Shown here piece after piece: positions 40,087 through 47,869 of a DNA stretch of 64,000 nt (position 1 is the first letter of the stretch; every line of letters begins with the position of its first letter). The DNA comes from Arthrobacter cheniae. GTDB lineage: Bacteria; Actinomycetota; Actinomycetes; Actinomycetales; Micrococcaceae. Under the pieces are notes generated by a model. It ran no database searches. It was not told where the DNA came from and saw nothing but the letters and a program-made list of their open reading frames with translations. Where the stretch lies: contig NZ_QZVT01000003.1 in assembly GCF_003602275.1 (NCBI RefSeq), positions 310,001 to 374,000 on the forward strand, given 5' to 3'. The position numbers were made by a program, and so were the translations under genes.

Positions 40087-40557
40087 TCAGGAGATGAAAC
40101 GGGTCCTGCCGTCGAAGCTACCCGCCTCCTGCACGAGCGCGAGATGCCGCGCGTTGAGGGCGGGCAGGGCGTCCAGGGGGAACCAGCGCACATCCAGTGA
40201 CTCGTCGTCGTTCACGCGCGCGGTCCCGCCGACCCATCGGCACCGGAAGTCGAGGGTCAGGAACGTGCACACGTCCCCGTTGGGGAACGTGACCGGCCCG
40301 ACGACGCCGACATCGAGCAGGGATTCGACCTCGACGACGACGCCGGTCTCCTCCTCGATCTCCCGCCGCAGCGCGACGGCGGGTTCCTCGCCCGGGTCGA
40401 CCATCCCCGTGATGATGGTCCAGGCGCCGGTGTCCGCCCGTTGCCCGAGAAGTACCCGTCCCTCGTCGTCGAACACCACGCCCCCGACGCCGGGCAGCCA
40501 CAGGGGATCGTGCCCGATCTTGCGGCGGAGGGCTAGGACGAAATCCGGGGTAGGCAC
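40087..40557 (-). CDS. NUDIX hydrolase
   Basis: 156-aa NUDIX pyrophosphohydrolase. The NUDIX box reads GMVDPGEEPAVALRREIEEETGV at about residues 54-76, matching GX5EX7REUXEEXGU with the catalytic RE and EE pairs. The substrate is unknown. The GTG at 40557 (VPTPDFVLALRRKIG) is preferred because a TACCCT box lies 7 nt upstream; the 347-aa frame reaching 41130 is a shadow of the prepilin peptidase gene. It follows that gene by 5 bp. Confidence 0.88.
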   Translation of the reverse strand: MPTPDFVLALRRKIGHDPLWLPGVGGVVFDDEGRVLLGQRADTGAWTIITGMVDPGEEPAVALRREIEEETGVVVEVESLLDVGVVGPVTFPNGDVCTFLTLDFRCRWVGGTARVNDDESLDVRWFPLDALPALNARHLALVQEAGSFDGRTRFIS

Positions 40558-40562
40558 GGTTG

Positions 40563-41069
40563 TCAGGGTAGTACAGCGAGCGCGAGCGCAGCACCGGCGA
40601 TCAGGAACGGCCCGAAGGCCACCGATGAGCGCAGTGTCGCCCTGCGCGCGGTGACGAGGACCGAACTCCAGAGGCCACCGAGCACGATGCCGAAGACGGG
40701 CCCCCACCACAGCTCCGCCCAGCCGGCGAATCCCAGGTAGAGGCCGAGCAGCCCGGCGAGCTTGACGTCGCCGAATCCGAGCCCGCTCGGACGAAGCAGG
40801 TGCAGCGCCGCGAAGGCGGCCCAGAGGATCACCCCGCCGCCGAGCATGCCCAGCACGCGGTGCCACTCGCCGGCGGCCACCGCCGCTGCACCGAGGACGA
40901 GGATGGACGCGGGGTAGGACGGCAGGACGATCCGATCGGGCAGCCGGTGCGTGCGCCAGTCGGTCAGACCCAGACGCAGGCCGAACACCACGAAGGCCGC
41001 GAGCGCCACCACGAGGAGCACGAAGGCGGCGGGCTCCTGTTCCAGGTATCCAGCGAGCACTGCGGTCAC
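40563..41069 (-). CDS. A24-family prepilin peptidase
   Basis: 168-aa polytopic aspartyl protease of family A24. The two catalytic aspartates are seen in LTDWRTHRLPDRI (first Asp at about 36) and in the GxGD motif GLGFGDVKLAG at about residue 97. It has the peptidase core only, with no N-terminal methylase or zinc region, as in short TadV/Cpa-type enzymes. No pilin or type IV secretion genes lie nearby, so its substrates are encoded elsewhere. The GTG start is 6 nt after TAGCGT. Confidence 0.87.
   Translation of the reverse strand: MTAVLAGYLEQEPAAFVLLVVALAAFVVFGLRLGLTDWRTHRLPDRIVLPSYPASILVLGAAAVAAGEWHRVLGMLGGGVILWAAFAALHLLRPSGLGFGDVKLAGLLGLYLGFAGWAELWWGPVFGIVLGGLWSSVLVTARRATLRSSVAFGPFLIAGAALALAVLP
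40565..40570 (-). promoter_or_regulatory. -10 box of the NUDIX gene
   Basis: TACCCT on the minus strand, 7 nt before the GTG at 40557; it overlaps the last codons of the prepilin peptidase gene. Confidence 0.5.
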
Positions 41070-41075
41070 GCCCCC

Positions 41076-41081
41076 ACGCTA
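41076..41081 (-). promoter_or_regulatory. -10 box of the prepilin peptidase gene (leaderless type)
   Basis: TAGCGT on the minus strand, 6-nt spacer, then the GTG at 41069. Confidence 0.6.
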
Positions 41082-41174
41082 CGCGACTGCCCGGCCCCTG
41101 ACCGGGGCGCCGGCCGAACGGTGGATACACAGGACGTCGGCGCCCCGGTCATCACACCCTGCCGGGCCGGTGGC

Positions 41175-42572
41175 CTAGTTATCCGCTCCTTCCAGGAGTT
41201 CCGTCACCAGTGCGGCGATCGGTGAGCGCTCGGACCGGGTGAGCGTGACGTGGCCGAACAGCGGATGGCCCTTCAGCGTCTCGACGACGGCCGCGATGCC
41301 GTCGTACCGTCCGACGCGCAGGTTGTCACGCTGCGCGACATCGTGCGTCAGGACGATCTTCGAGTTCTGTCCGATGCGGCTCATGACGGTGAGGAGCACG
41401 TTCTTCTCGAGGGACTGCGCCTCGTCGACGATCACGAAGGAGTCGTGCAGGCTCCGCCCACGGATATGGGTGAGGGGCAGTACCTCGAGCATCCCGCGGT
41501 CCATGACTTCCTCCACGACCTCCTGCGACACCAGTGCACCGAGCGTGTCGAAGACGGCCTGCGCCCACGGGTTCATCTTCTCGTTCTCGCTCCCGGGCAG
41601 GTACCCGAGCTCCTGGCCACCGACGGCGTAGAGGGGACGGAAGACCACCACCTTCCGGTGGTCCCTGCGCTCGAGCACCGCCTCGAGACCGGCGCACAGC
41701 GCCAGGGCCGACTTTCCCGTTCCGGCACGCCCGCCCAGGGATACGATCCCGACCTGCGGATCCATCAGCAGGTCGAGCGCGAGGCGCTGCTCCGCTGAGC
41801 GCCCGTGCAGCCCGAAGACGTCGCGATCGCCGCGCACGAGACGGATCTGCTTGTCCGCACCGACCCGCCCCAGCGCCGATCCTCGCTGCGAAAGCATGAT
41901 GACGCCCGTATTGACGGGTTGTTCCGCCCCCGCCGGGATGAAGACGGCCTCGTGGTCGTAGAGCGCGTTGACCTCCTCCACCGTGGCGTCGAGCTCGGCC
42001 ACACCGGTCCAGCCGGAGTCCTTCACGAATTCGTTGCGGTACTCGTCCGCCTGCAGACCCATGGCTGAGGCTTTGACACGCATCGGAACATCCTTGGAGA
42101 CGACGGTGACGTCGTGCCCCGCGACCGAGAGGTTCTTCGCCACCGCCAGGATCCGTGAGTCGTTATCACCACTCCTGAAGCCGACGGGCAGCACCTCGGG
42201 CGAGACGTGATTGAGTTCGACGCGCAGCGTTCCGCCCTCTTCCCCGAGGGGGACGTCCCTGTCGAGTCCACCGTTCGTCACCCTCAGGTCATCGAGCAAC
42301 CTGAGGGCCTTCCGCGCAAAGTACCCCAGCTCCGGATCGTGGCGCTTGCCTTCCAGCTCGGTGATGACGATGATCGGCAGGATCACCTCGTGCTCAGCGA
42401 ATCTGAGGATCGCGCGGGGATCGGACAGCAGCACGGAGGTGTCGATGACGTAGCTGCGCCGGGCGGGCGCTTCCACGCCGGTGCGGTCAGCCGACCCGGC
42501 CGCAGCTCGAATGTCCGCTCGGGTTCCCACAGTGGTTCCGGCGTCCTGCTGGGAGGTATTGGTTGTAGCCAC
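41175..42572 (-). CDS. phoH2: PhoH2-type PIN-PhoH protein
   Basis: Fusion of an N-terminal PIN nuclease domain (about residues 38-190: [15 protein letters not shown], then ITELEGKR and [13 protein letters not shown], all with acidic metal-binding residues) and a C-terminal PhoH ATPase (Walker [17 protein letters not shown] at about 280, Walker [16 protein letters not shown]). The homologue in mycobacteria is an RNA helicase/ribonuclease. The GTG start at 42572 has GGAG 5 nt upstream. No clear small antitoxin frame was found in the 235 bp upstream. Confidence 0.93.
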   Translation of the reverse strand: MATTNTSQQDAGTTVGTRADIRAAAGSADRTGVEAPARRSYVIDTSVLLSDPRAILRFAEHEVILPIIVITELEGKRHDPELGYFARKALRLLDDLRVTNGGLDRDVPLGEEGGTLRVELNHVSPEVLPVGFRSGDNDSRILAVAKNLSVAGHDVTVVSKDVPMRVKASAMGLQADEYRNEFVKDSGWTGVAELDATVEEVNALYDHEAVFIPAGAEQPVNTGVIMLSQRGSALGRVGADKQIRLVRGDRDVFGLHGRSAEQRLALDLLMDPQVGIVSLGGRAGTGKSALALCAGLEAVLERRDHRKVVVFRPLYAVGGQELGYLPGSENEKMNPWAQAVFDTLGALVSQEVVEEVMDRGMLEVLPLTHIRGRSLHDSFVIVDEAQSLEKNVLLTVMSRIGQNSKIVLTHDVAQRDNLRVGRYDGIAAVVETLKGHPLFGHVTLTRSERSPIAALVTELLEGADN

Positions 42573-42807
42573 GTGAACTCCGCTCCGGGGGTGAGCACAC
42601 CCCGAATTCGTAGGGTTGGGTGAGGCTGTCCGGCCTGGAGGCCGGGCGCGGCCTCCCCGACTCGTACGAGATGCCTGTCAGCACCGTCGGCGTCATCAGC
42701 GGCCTTCCGTCGACGGGTATGGAGCCCATCGATGGCTCGACAGTACGCTGTTCGGCGAAATGGCGCAGTCTGTTCGCGCGTGTCGATGGTTAAGGGCCGG
42801 TGAAGTC

Positions 42808-43575
42808 TCAGGAGCCGAAGCGGCGCTGCCTGCGGCCGAAGTCGCGTAGGGCCCGCAGGAAGTCGACGCGGCGGAAATCGGGCCACAGGGCCTCGCAGAA
42901 ATAGAACTCGCTGTAGGCGCTCTGCCACATGAGGAACCCGGAGAGCCGCTGCTCCCCCGAGGTCCGGATCACCAGGTCCGGATCCTGTTGCCCCCGCGTG
43001 TAGAGGAAGGAGGAGATGTGCTGGTCCGTCAGCTCCTCGGCCAGGGTCTCGAGCGTTTCACCCTTGCCGGCGGCGTCACGCATGAGCTCCTTGACAGCGT
43101 CGACGATCTCGCGCCGTCCCCCGTATCCGACGGCGACGTTGACGTGGAGACCGTCGATCTTCTCGGTCGATGCTGCCAGGCTGACAAGCTTGTTGCTGAG
43201 GTCGTCGGGAAGGAGGTCGAGTGCCCCCACCGGCTGGACCCGGACGCGGTTGCTCTCGCCCAGCCGGTCGAGCGTGTTGGCGATGATGTCGAGGAGCTGG
43301 TCGATCTCCTCCTGGGGCCGTCCCATGTTGTCGGTGGAGAGCATGTAGAGGGTCACGACGTCGACGCCGAGTTCTTCGCACCACCCGAGGAACTCGTGGA
43401 TCTTGTCGGCCCCGGCCTGGTGCCCATGGCTCGTCGGAGCTCCCGCGAGCTTCGCCCACCGCCGGTTGCCGTCCACCATGACGCCGATGTGGTGCGGGAT
43501 GCGCTCGGGAGCCAGGTTCCGCTGGAGCCTGCGCTCGTAGAAGCTGTAGCCGACTTCGGGAAAGGCCCACGTCAC
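42808..43575 (-). CDS. uppS: Cis-prenyltransferase (Z-isoprenyl diphosphate synthase)
   Basis: Adds isopentenyl units in cis, making polyprenyl or short Z-prenyl diphosphates for wall-polymer carriers. Signatures: HHIGVMVDGNRRWAK at about residue 28 (catalytic Asp), VTLYMLSTDNMGRP, the GYGGRREIVDA block, and DPDLVIRTSGEQRLSGFLMWQSAYSEF. Length 255 aa is typical. The product chain length is unclear. The position beside trhA and mca resembles that of M. tuberculosis Rv1086, a short-chain Z,E-farnesyl diphosphate synthase (recalled, not checked), so this may not be the main UppS. Confidence 0.92.
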   Translation of the reverse strand: MTWAFPEVGYSFYERRLQRNLAPERIPHHIGVMVDGNRRWAKLAGAPTSHGHQAGADKIHEFLGWCEELGVDVVTLYMLSTDNMGRPQEEIDQLLDIIANTLDRLGESNRVRVQPVGALDLLPDDLSNKLVSLAASTEKIDGLHVNVAVGYGGRREIVDAVKELMRDAAGKGETLETLAEELTDQHISSFLYTRGQQDPDLVIRTSGEQRLSGFLMWQSAYSEFYFCEALWPDFRRVDFLRALRDFGRRQRRFGS

Positions 43576-43755
43576 GCCCGGCTACCCTCCCCTGGTCCTG
43601 CTCCGGCGCGTCCGGAGGCTTATTCCTCGGCGGGACGCCTGCTCCCCGCTCACCATTCCTACCGTACCGGCAGTTGCCGTGCAAAGGGCTGCATTCATGC
43701 TGCCGGCAGCCCGCGAAGACCCCGCTCCCGACGGGAGACGTCGAGCGCCGTGGGC

Positions 43756-43761
43756 TAGAAT
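43756..43761 (+). promoter_or_regulatory. -10 box of trhA (leaderless type)
   Basis: TAGAAT with a 6-nt spacer to the ATG at 43768. Confidence 0.65.
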
Positions 43762-43767
43762 CCCGGC

Positions 43768-44520
43768 ATGACCCCGCGCCCTTCGGCCCCCGTTCCAGGC
43801 CCTTCGGATTCAGCCCGCGCACCCGGGACGAGGTTCGAGGAAGCGGTAGGGGCGATGGCCGGGCCGCTCGCCGACGCGATGGTGACCAAGCCGCTCTGGC
43901 GTGGGTGGATCCATGCCGTCGCTACTCCGCTGGCCGTCGCCGCGGGCATCGTGCTGATCATCCTGGCGCCGACCGCGGGCCTGAGAACAGCATCTGCCAT
44001 CTACGCCTTCACGGGCGTGCTGCTCTTCGGCGTGAGTGCGGTGTACCACCGCGGGAACTGGAGTCCGAGGGTCAAGGTCGTCCTGAAGCGTCTTGACCAC
44101 ACGAACATCATGCTCGTCATCGCCGGGTCCTACACGCCGCTCGCCTGGGCCCTGCTGGAACGAGGGAAGGCGGAGACGCTGCTCTGGGTCATCTGGGGCG
44201 GGGCCATCGCCGGGGTCCTCTTCCGCAATCTGTGGGTCGACGCACCGCGCTGGCTGTACGTTCCGATCTATGTGGCACTGGGCCTCGGCTCGGTGTTCTA
44301 CATGCCGGACTTCTTCGCCGCCAACCTGGCCGCCGGGGTGCTGATCTGCGTGGGAGGTGCCCTCTACATCGCAGGGGCCGTGTTCTACGGGATCAAGCGC
44401 CCCAACTTCTCCGTGCGCGTGTTCGGGTTCCACGAACTCTTCCACGCCTTCACCGTGGCTGCCTTCGCAGCGCACTTCATCGCGATCATGCTTGCCGTGC
44501 TACAGCCGGTCCAGTCCTAG
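43768..44520 (+). CDS. trhA: Hemolysin III/TrhA (PAQR) family membrane protein
   Basis: Seven-helix PAQR-family protein (250 aa). Putative zinc-binding histidines appear in GVSAVYHRGNW (about residue 94), and in FGFHELFHAFTVAAFAAHF near the C-terminus, the usual family pattern. Members are linked to membrane fluidity control; hemolytic activity is not expected from the name alone. The ATG is 6 nt after TAGAAT. It is divergent from the uppS-like gene. Confidence 0.9.
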   Translation: MTPRPSAPVPGPSDSARAPGTRFEEAVGAMAGPLADAMVTKPLWRGWIHAVATPLAVAAGIVLIILAPTAGLRTASAIYAFTGVLLFGVSAVYHRGNWSPRVKVVLKRLDHTNIMLVIAGSYTPLAWALLERGKAETLLWVIWGGAIAGVLFRNLWVDAPRWLYVPIYVALGLGSVFYMPDFFAANLAAGVLICVGGALYIAGAVFYGIKRPNFSVRVFGFHELFHAFTVAAFAAHFIAIMLAVLQPVQS

Positions 44521-44564
44521 CACGCCGTCCTCGGTCCACCCCATCTGGACGCCGAACCAGCCGT

Positions 44565-44993
44565 TCAGCGGTTATCGGGGCCGCGCTTGCCGCCGGGCGC
44601 GGGACGGCCGGAGCTGCCGGGTCCGTCTGGTCCATCGCTTGCGCCGGTGCTGCCGGGTCCGTTTCCAGTGCCGTGAGATCCGTCAGATCCGGCAGTGCCG
44701 TGCGATCCGTCAGATCCGGCGGGCTCGTCGCCAGTGCCGCCTGCGGCCGGAGGCACCCCGCGCGTCCGGGAATCGCCCCGCTGCGCCCGGGACTGCGCTA
44801 CCTCCGCGGCGTACCGCACACGCCGGATGCGCTTGACCATGTCGCGGATCAGGAAGATGACCACCACCACCATGAACAGGGTCGCCAGGAAACCCAGTGT
44901 TCCCGGGGTCACGGAGGCCGGATCGAGGTCCGGACGCAGGGTCGGATCCCCTGACGGCGTCGTCGTTGCTGCCAGGCTGAGGTCAAGGAACAC
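44565..44993 (-). CDS. Small single-pass membrane protein with Gly/Ser/Asp-rich tail
   Basis: 142-aa protein: an N-terminal outside segment (LSLAATTTPSGDPTLRPDL), a membrane helix near residues 31-50 (GTLGFLATLFMVVVVIFLIRDM), and a basic KRIRRVRYAAEV stop-transfer stretch, followed by a low-complexity tail with repeats GSDGSHGTA and GSDGSHGTG. Similar short membrane proteins stand beside mca in related genomes (position of Rv1083 in M. tuberculosis, from memory). Function unknown; probably tail in the cytoplasm. The start is GTG at 44993. Confidence 0.7.
   Translation of the reverse strand: MFLDLSLAATTTPSGDPTLRPDLDPASVTPGTLGFLATLFMVVVVIFLIRDMVKRIRRVRYAAEVAQSRAQRGDSRTRGVPPAAGGTGDEPAGSDGSHGTAGSDGSHGTGNGPGSTGASDGPDGPGSSGRPAPGGKRGPDNR
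44666..44719. repeat. 27-bp tandem duplication in the small membrane protein gene
   Basis: Two near-identical 27-bp copies beginning CAGTGCCGTG, differing at one base. They encode the two SDGSHGT repeats on the minus strand; the number of copies may vary between strains. Confidence 0.75.
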
Positions 44994-45076
44994 GCATGCA
45001 CCACTTTCGAAGCTCGCAGCGGATCACGGTGGCCCGCCGCGTGCAATTCTACGCGGCATAGAACTGACGGACAGAC

Positions 45077-46000
45077 CTACGATCCGGCCGAGATGCCGGC
45101 GAAGAAATCGTTCTCAGGAATCTGGTGGTCGACCCTCGATGTGATGAGTGAGTAGTCCTCCCACGGCCAGACCTTCTGCTGCAGGTCTGTCGATACGGCG
45201 AAGAAGAACCCCTCTGGGTCGACCTGCGTCCGGTGGGCCAGCAGCGCCCGCTCGCGGTGCCCGAAGAAGTCGCCGCAGTCGATCTGCGTCGTGGTCGGAT
45301 GGGTGGGCGCGGGAGGCTGGTGACCTTCTGCGTCTGCTTCCAGCCACTGGGCCAGACGCTCCGCGTAGGGCGACTGGAGCCCTGCTTCCTCGAGGGCGAA
45401 GTGCAGTGCACGGAACCGCTCCGGATTGAAGGCGCGGTCGTAGTAGAGCTTAGAAACGCTCCACGCCTCGCCCGTCCCCGGATAGCGGGCCGGGACCGCC
45501 GCAGCCTCGAACGCCTCGACGGCGACGCGGTGGGCCATGATGTGGTCGGGGTGCGGGTAACCCCCGTTCTCGTCGTAGCTGACGATCACGTGCGGTCGGA
45601 ACTCGCGGACCAGCTTCACGAGCGGTGCGGCCGCACGCTCGAGGGGCTGCAGGGCGAAGCAGCCGGCGGGGAGGTCCGGGAGCGGGTCTCCTTCGGGTAG
45701 GCCCGAATCGGTGAAGCCGAGCCACCGCTGCTGCACACCGAGCTCCGCGATGGCGTTGGCCATCTCGACGCGACGCAGACCCGTGAGGTCACGCTTGCCG
45801 TGCGGATCGCCCTCCATGGCAGCATTCAGAATGTCGCCCCGCTCGCCGCCGGTGCAGGTCGCGACCATGACCTCCGCCCCTGCCGCAGCGTAGCCGGCCA
45901 TGGTGGCCGCGCCCTTGCTCGACTCGTCGTCCGGGTGGGCATGGACCGCGAGAAGGCGGAAGCCCTCGCGGGACACACGGGATTGATCATGGCTTGGCAC
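45077..46000 (-). CDS. mca: Mycothiol S-conjugate amidase
   Basis: Zinc hydrolase that splits mycothiol conjugates of toxic electrophiles, releasing mercapturates for export; it marks the cell as mycothiol-making. The LmbE/PIG-L fold is clear: LLAVHAHPDDESSKGAATM near residue 16 (His-Pro-Asp-Asp zinc site), the YDENGGYPHPDHIMAHRVA block at about 137-155, and a C-terminal region typical of Mca rather than MshB. I start it at GTG 46000, with CAGGAG 5 nt upstream; the frame reaching 46099 would cross the divergent DUF4307 promoter. Length 307 aa. Confidence 0.93.
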   Translation of the reverse strand: MPSHDQSRVSREGFRLLAVHAHPDDESSKGAATMAGYAAAGAEVMVATCTGGERGDILNAAMEGDPHGKRDLTGLRRVEMANAIAELGVQQRWLGFTDSGLPEGDPLPDLPAGCFALQPLERAAAPLVKLVREFRPHVIVSYDENGGYPHPDHIMAHRVAVEAFEAAAVPARYPGTGEAWSVSKLYYDRAFNPERFRALHFALEEAGLQSPYAERLAQWLEADAEGHQPPAPTHPTTTQIDCGDFFGHRERALLAHRTQVDPEGFFFAVSTDLQQKVWPWEDYSLITSRVDHQIPENDFFAGISAGS

Positions 46001-46059
46001 ACGTGCTCCTGGCTCTGCGGGTGGGACGGCGGCCGGAGTCGAACACCATCGGTGAGCGG

Positions 46060-46065
46060 TAAAAT
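46060..46065 (+). promoter_or_regulatory. -10 box of the DUF4307 gene (leaderless type)
   Basis: TAAAAT with a 6-nt spacer to the GTG at 46072. This is the closest match to the TATAAT consensus among the leaderless promoters here. Confidence 0.65.
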
Positions 46066-46071
46066 GGGAGA

Positions 46072-46506
46072 GTGAGCTCCTCCTACACGCCAACATCAAG
46101 AGTAGCCAATCGCTACGGCACCCCCAAGCCGAAAAAGCCGTTGAGCCGCGCGCGGATGCTGGTCATCGCGGTGATCCTCGCAGCCGTGGCGGCCGTTGCC
46201 GCCGTCGCCCTCACGACCGGGAGCCCCGATGTGTCCGCCAAGGACGTCGGATTCTCGCTGGCCTCCGACGGACGGGCGAGCGTCGACTTCGAGGTGTCGA
46301 AGGATCGCGCAGCCACCGCGCAGTGCGCCGTACAGGTCCTCAGCGAGAACTATGCCTTCGTGGGCTGGAAGGTCGTCACGATCGGGCCGAACAGCGCCGA
46401 GGACGGTGCCAACAGCGGTGGAACGACGGCTCACAGGACCGACGTCCGCACGGACGCACCCGGCGTCACCGGCGGCGTCAATGCCTGCTGGATCGTCGAG
46501 GAGTGA
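46072..46506 (+). CDS. DUF4307 family membrane protein
   Basis: 144-aa protein of the actinobacterial DUF4307 family, function unknown. The N-terminus has the family's NRYGTPK stretch, then a single membrane helix near residues 31-48 (VIAVILAAVAAVAAVAL), and an outside beta domain containing two cysteines (TAQCAVQVLS and NACWIVEE), which might form a disulfide. It sits between mca (divergent) and greA. The leaderless-type promoter supports the GTG start. Confidence 0.85.
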   Translation: MSSSYTPTSRVANRYGTPKPKKPLSRARMLVIAVILAAVAAVAAVALTTGSPDVSAKDVGFSLASDGRASVDFEVSKDRAATAQCAVQVLSENYAFVGWKVVTIGPNSAEDGANSGGTTAHRTDVRTDAPGVTGGVNACWIVEE

Positions 46507-46698
46507 GCAGACTTCCCGGGGCTTGTTGGGATATGACCCGCACGCCTCTAGAATGATCGGATACGTATCGCCCCGCTTCACCGGCGTACCGGGCAACCGG
46601 TCCCACGAGGCGGGGTGTTTGCTTGCCGTGCTGAGAAGTATCGTCATTGCCCGGACGAGCGACCATGAGCCACGCCTGAGCAGGCGGAGGCCGTACCT

Positions 46699-46704
46699 AA
46701 GGAG
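46699..46704 (+). promoter_or_regulatory. Ribosome binding site of greA
   Basis: AAGGAG, 7 nt before the GTG at 46712. It decides the start of greA, for which longer upstream frames exist. Confidence 0.75.
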
Positions 46705-46711
46705 TTATCCC

Positions 46712-47203
46712 GTGTCCACGAACAGCGCCCCCGCCGCCTGGCTCACGCAGGAGTCCTATGACCGACTCAAGGCCGAGCTGGAACACCTCTCCGGTCCCGG
46801 CCGCACCGAGATCGTGGCTCGCATCGAGCAGGCACGCTCCGAGGGTGACCTGAAAGAGAACGGCGGCTACCACGCCGCCAAGGAGGAGCAGGGCAAGGCC
46901 GAGGCCCGGATCCGCCAGCTCACCCAGCTCCTCAACGACGCCCACGTGGGTGAGGCTCCGGCGGACAACGGGATCGTCGAGCCCGGCATGATGGTCTCCG
47001 CGAGGATCGCCGGGAATGTCGAGAACTTCCTCCTCGGCAGCCGCGAGGTCGCCGGTGACACCAAGGTCGATGTCTACAGCGAGAGGTCCCCGCTGGGCGC
47101 AGCCATCCAGGGCACGAAGGCCGGCGACACCGTCACCTACACCGCTCCGAACGGCAGGAAGATCACGGTCGACATCATCTCGGCGACACCGTACGTCGGT
47201 TGA
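46712..47203 (+). CDS. greA: Transcription elongation factor GreA
   Basis: Rescues stalled RNA polymerase by stimulating transcript cleavage in the secondary channel. The N-terminal coiled coil (WLTQESYDRLKAELEHL to about residue 80) carries the acidic tip SEGDLKENGGYHAAKEEQ at about 46-63, and the C-terminal FKBP-like domain ends SPLGAAIQGTKAGDTVTY. Length 163 aa is normal. The GTG at 46712 follows AAGGAG by 7 nt. A terminator lies 78 bp downstream, inside the end of the convergent rhomboid gene. Confidence 0.96.
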   Translation: MSTNSAPAAWLTQESYDRLKAELEHLSGPGRTEIVARIEQARSEGDLKENGGYHAAKEEQGKAEARIRQLTQLLNDAHVGEAPADNGIVEPGMMVSARIAGNVENFLLGSREVAGDTKVDVYSERSPLGAAIQGTKAGDTVTYTAPNGRKITVDIISATPYVG

Positions 47204-47266
47204 CACCCAGGCTGCCGATCGGCGACCCCGGCCACTGATCACTATCGGGTGGTCAGGCAGCGTCGG

Positions 47267-47866
47267 TCAGGCAGCTGTTCCGAAGCGGTCCGTTCCCAAG
47301 GGAACGGACCGCTTCCGTTTGAGGAGGAACGCCGCCAGGACACCGCCGAGGGCCCCGAAAAGGTGCGCCTGCCAGGAGATGTTCGAGCCGACCGTCGGCA
47401 GTACGCCCCAGAGGATGGACCCGTAGGCGGCGAAGAGGATCACGGCGAGGAGGATCTGCTTCCAGTCGCGGTTGTAGAAGCCGCGCGTGACCAGGTAGGT
47501 GAAGAGGCCGAAGACGACCCCCGACGCGCCGATGGTCAGTCCCCCTCCGAAGACCCAGGTGCCGACGCCGGACGCGAGCCAGCTGGACCCGAGCGCCACC
47601 GCGAAGCGCCGCGCTCCCTCGAGGAACGCGAGGAAGCCCAGGACCAGGAGGGGGAAGGAGTTGCTCGCGAGGTGCTCCACTCCCCCGTGCAGGAGCGGGG
47701 CGAAGACCACGCCGTCGAGCCCGTCCACGCGGCGGGGTGCGATGCCCAGCGTCGTGACCAGCTGGTTGTCGAGCAGCGCGTTGAGCAGGAAGGCGGCCCA
47801 CATCACGGCGACGAGGGCGACGACGGTGATCAGGCCGGTCTGGGCCCTTCGCACGAGCGGAATCAC
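47267..47866 (-). CDS. Rhomboid family intramembrane serine protease
   Basis: 199-aa six-helix rhomboid protease. The catalytic serine lies in the GASG motif (GLTIGASGVVFGLF, about residue 115) and the histidine in WQAHLFGALGG near residue 168; the outer HGGVEHLASN fits the conserved helix 2 histidines. Substrates are unknown. The last 15 codons overlap a strong inverted repeat that works as the greA terminator on the other strand. It lies 3 bp after the ilvA gene and may be co-expressed with it. Confidence 0.9.
   Translation of the reverse strand: MIPLVRRAQTGLITVVALVAVMWAAFLLNALLDNQLVTTLGIAPRRVDGLDGVVFAPLLHGGVEHLASNSFPLLVLGFLAFLEGARRFAVALGSSWLASGVGTWVFGGGLTIGASGVVFGLFTYLVTRGFYNRDWKQILLAVILFAAYGSILWGVLPTVGSNISWQAHLFGALGGVLAAFLLKRKRSVPLGTDRFGTAA
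47282..47315. terminator. Terminator of greA, inside the 3' end of the rhomboid gene
   Basis: 15-bp perfect arms GAAGCGGTCCGTTCC (47282-47296) and GGAACGGACCGCTTC (47301-47315) with loop CAAG, followed on the plus strand by CGTTT. It codes for the last residues of the rhomboid protein on the minus strand. Confidence 0.75.
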
Positions 47867-47869
47867 GGC

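Noticed and set aside
40558..41130. N-terminal extension of the NUDIX protein
   Set aside because: It is a shadow of the prepilin peptidase gene; a promoter box and GTG at 40557 define the start.
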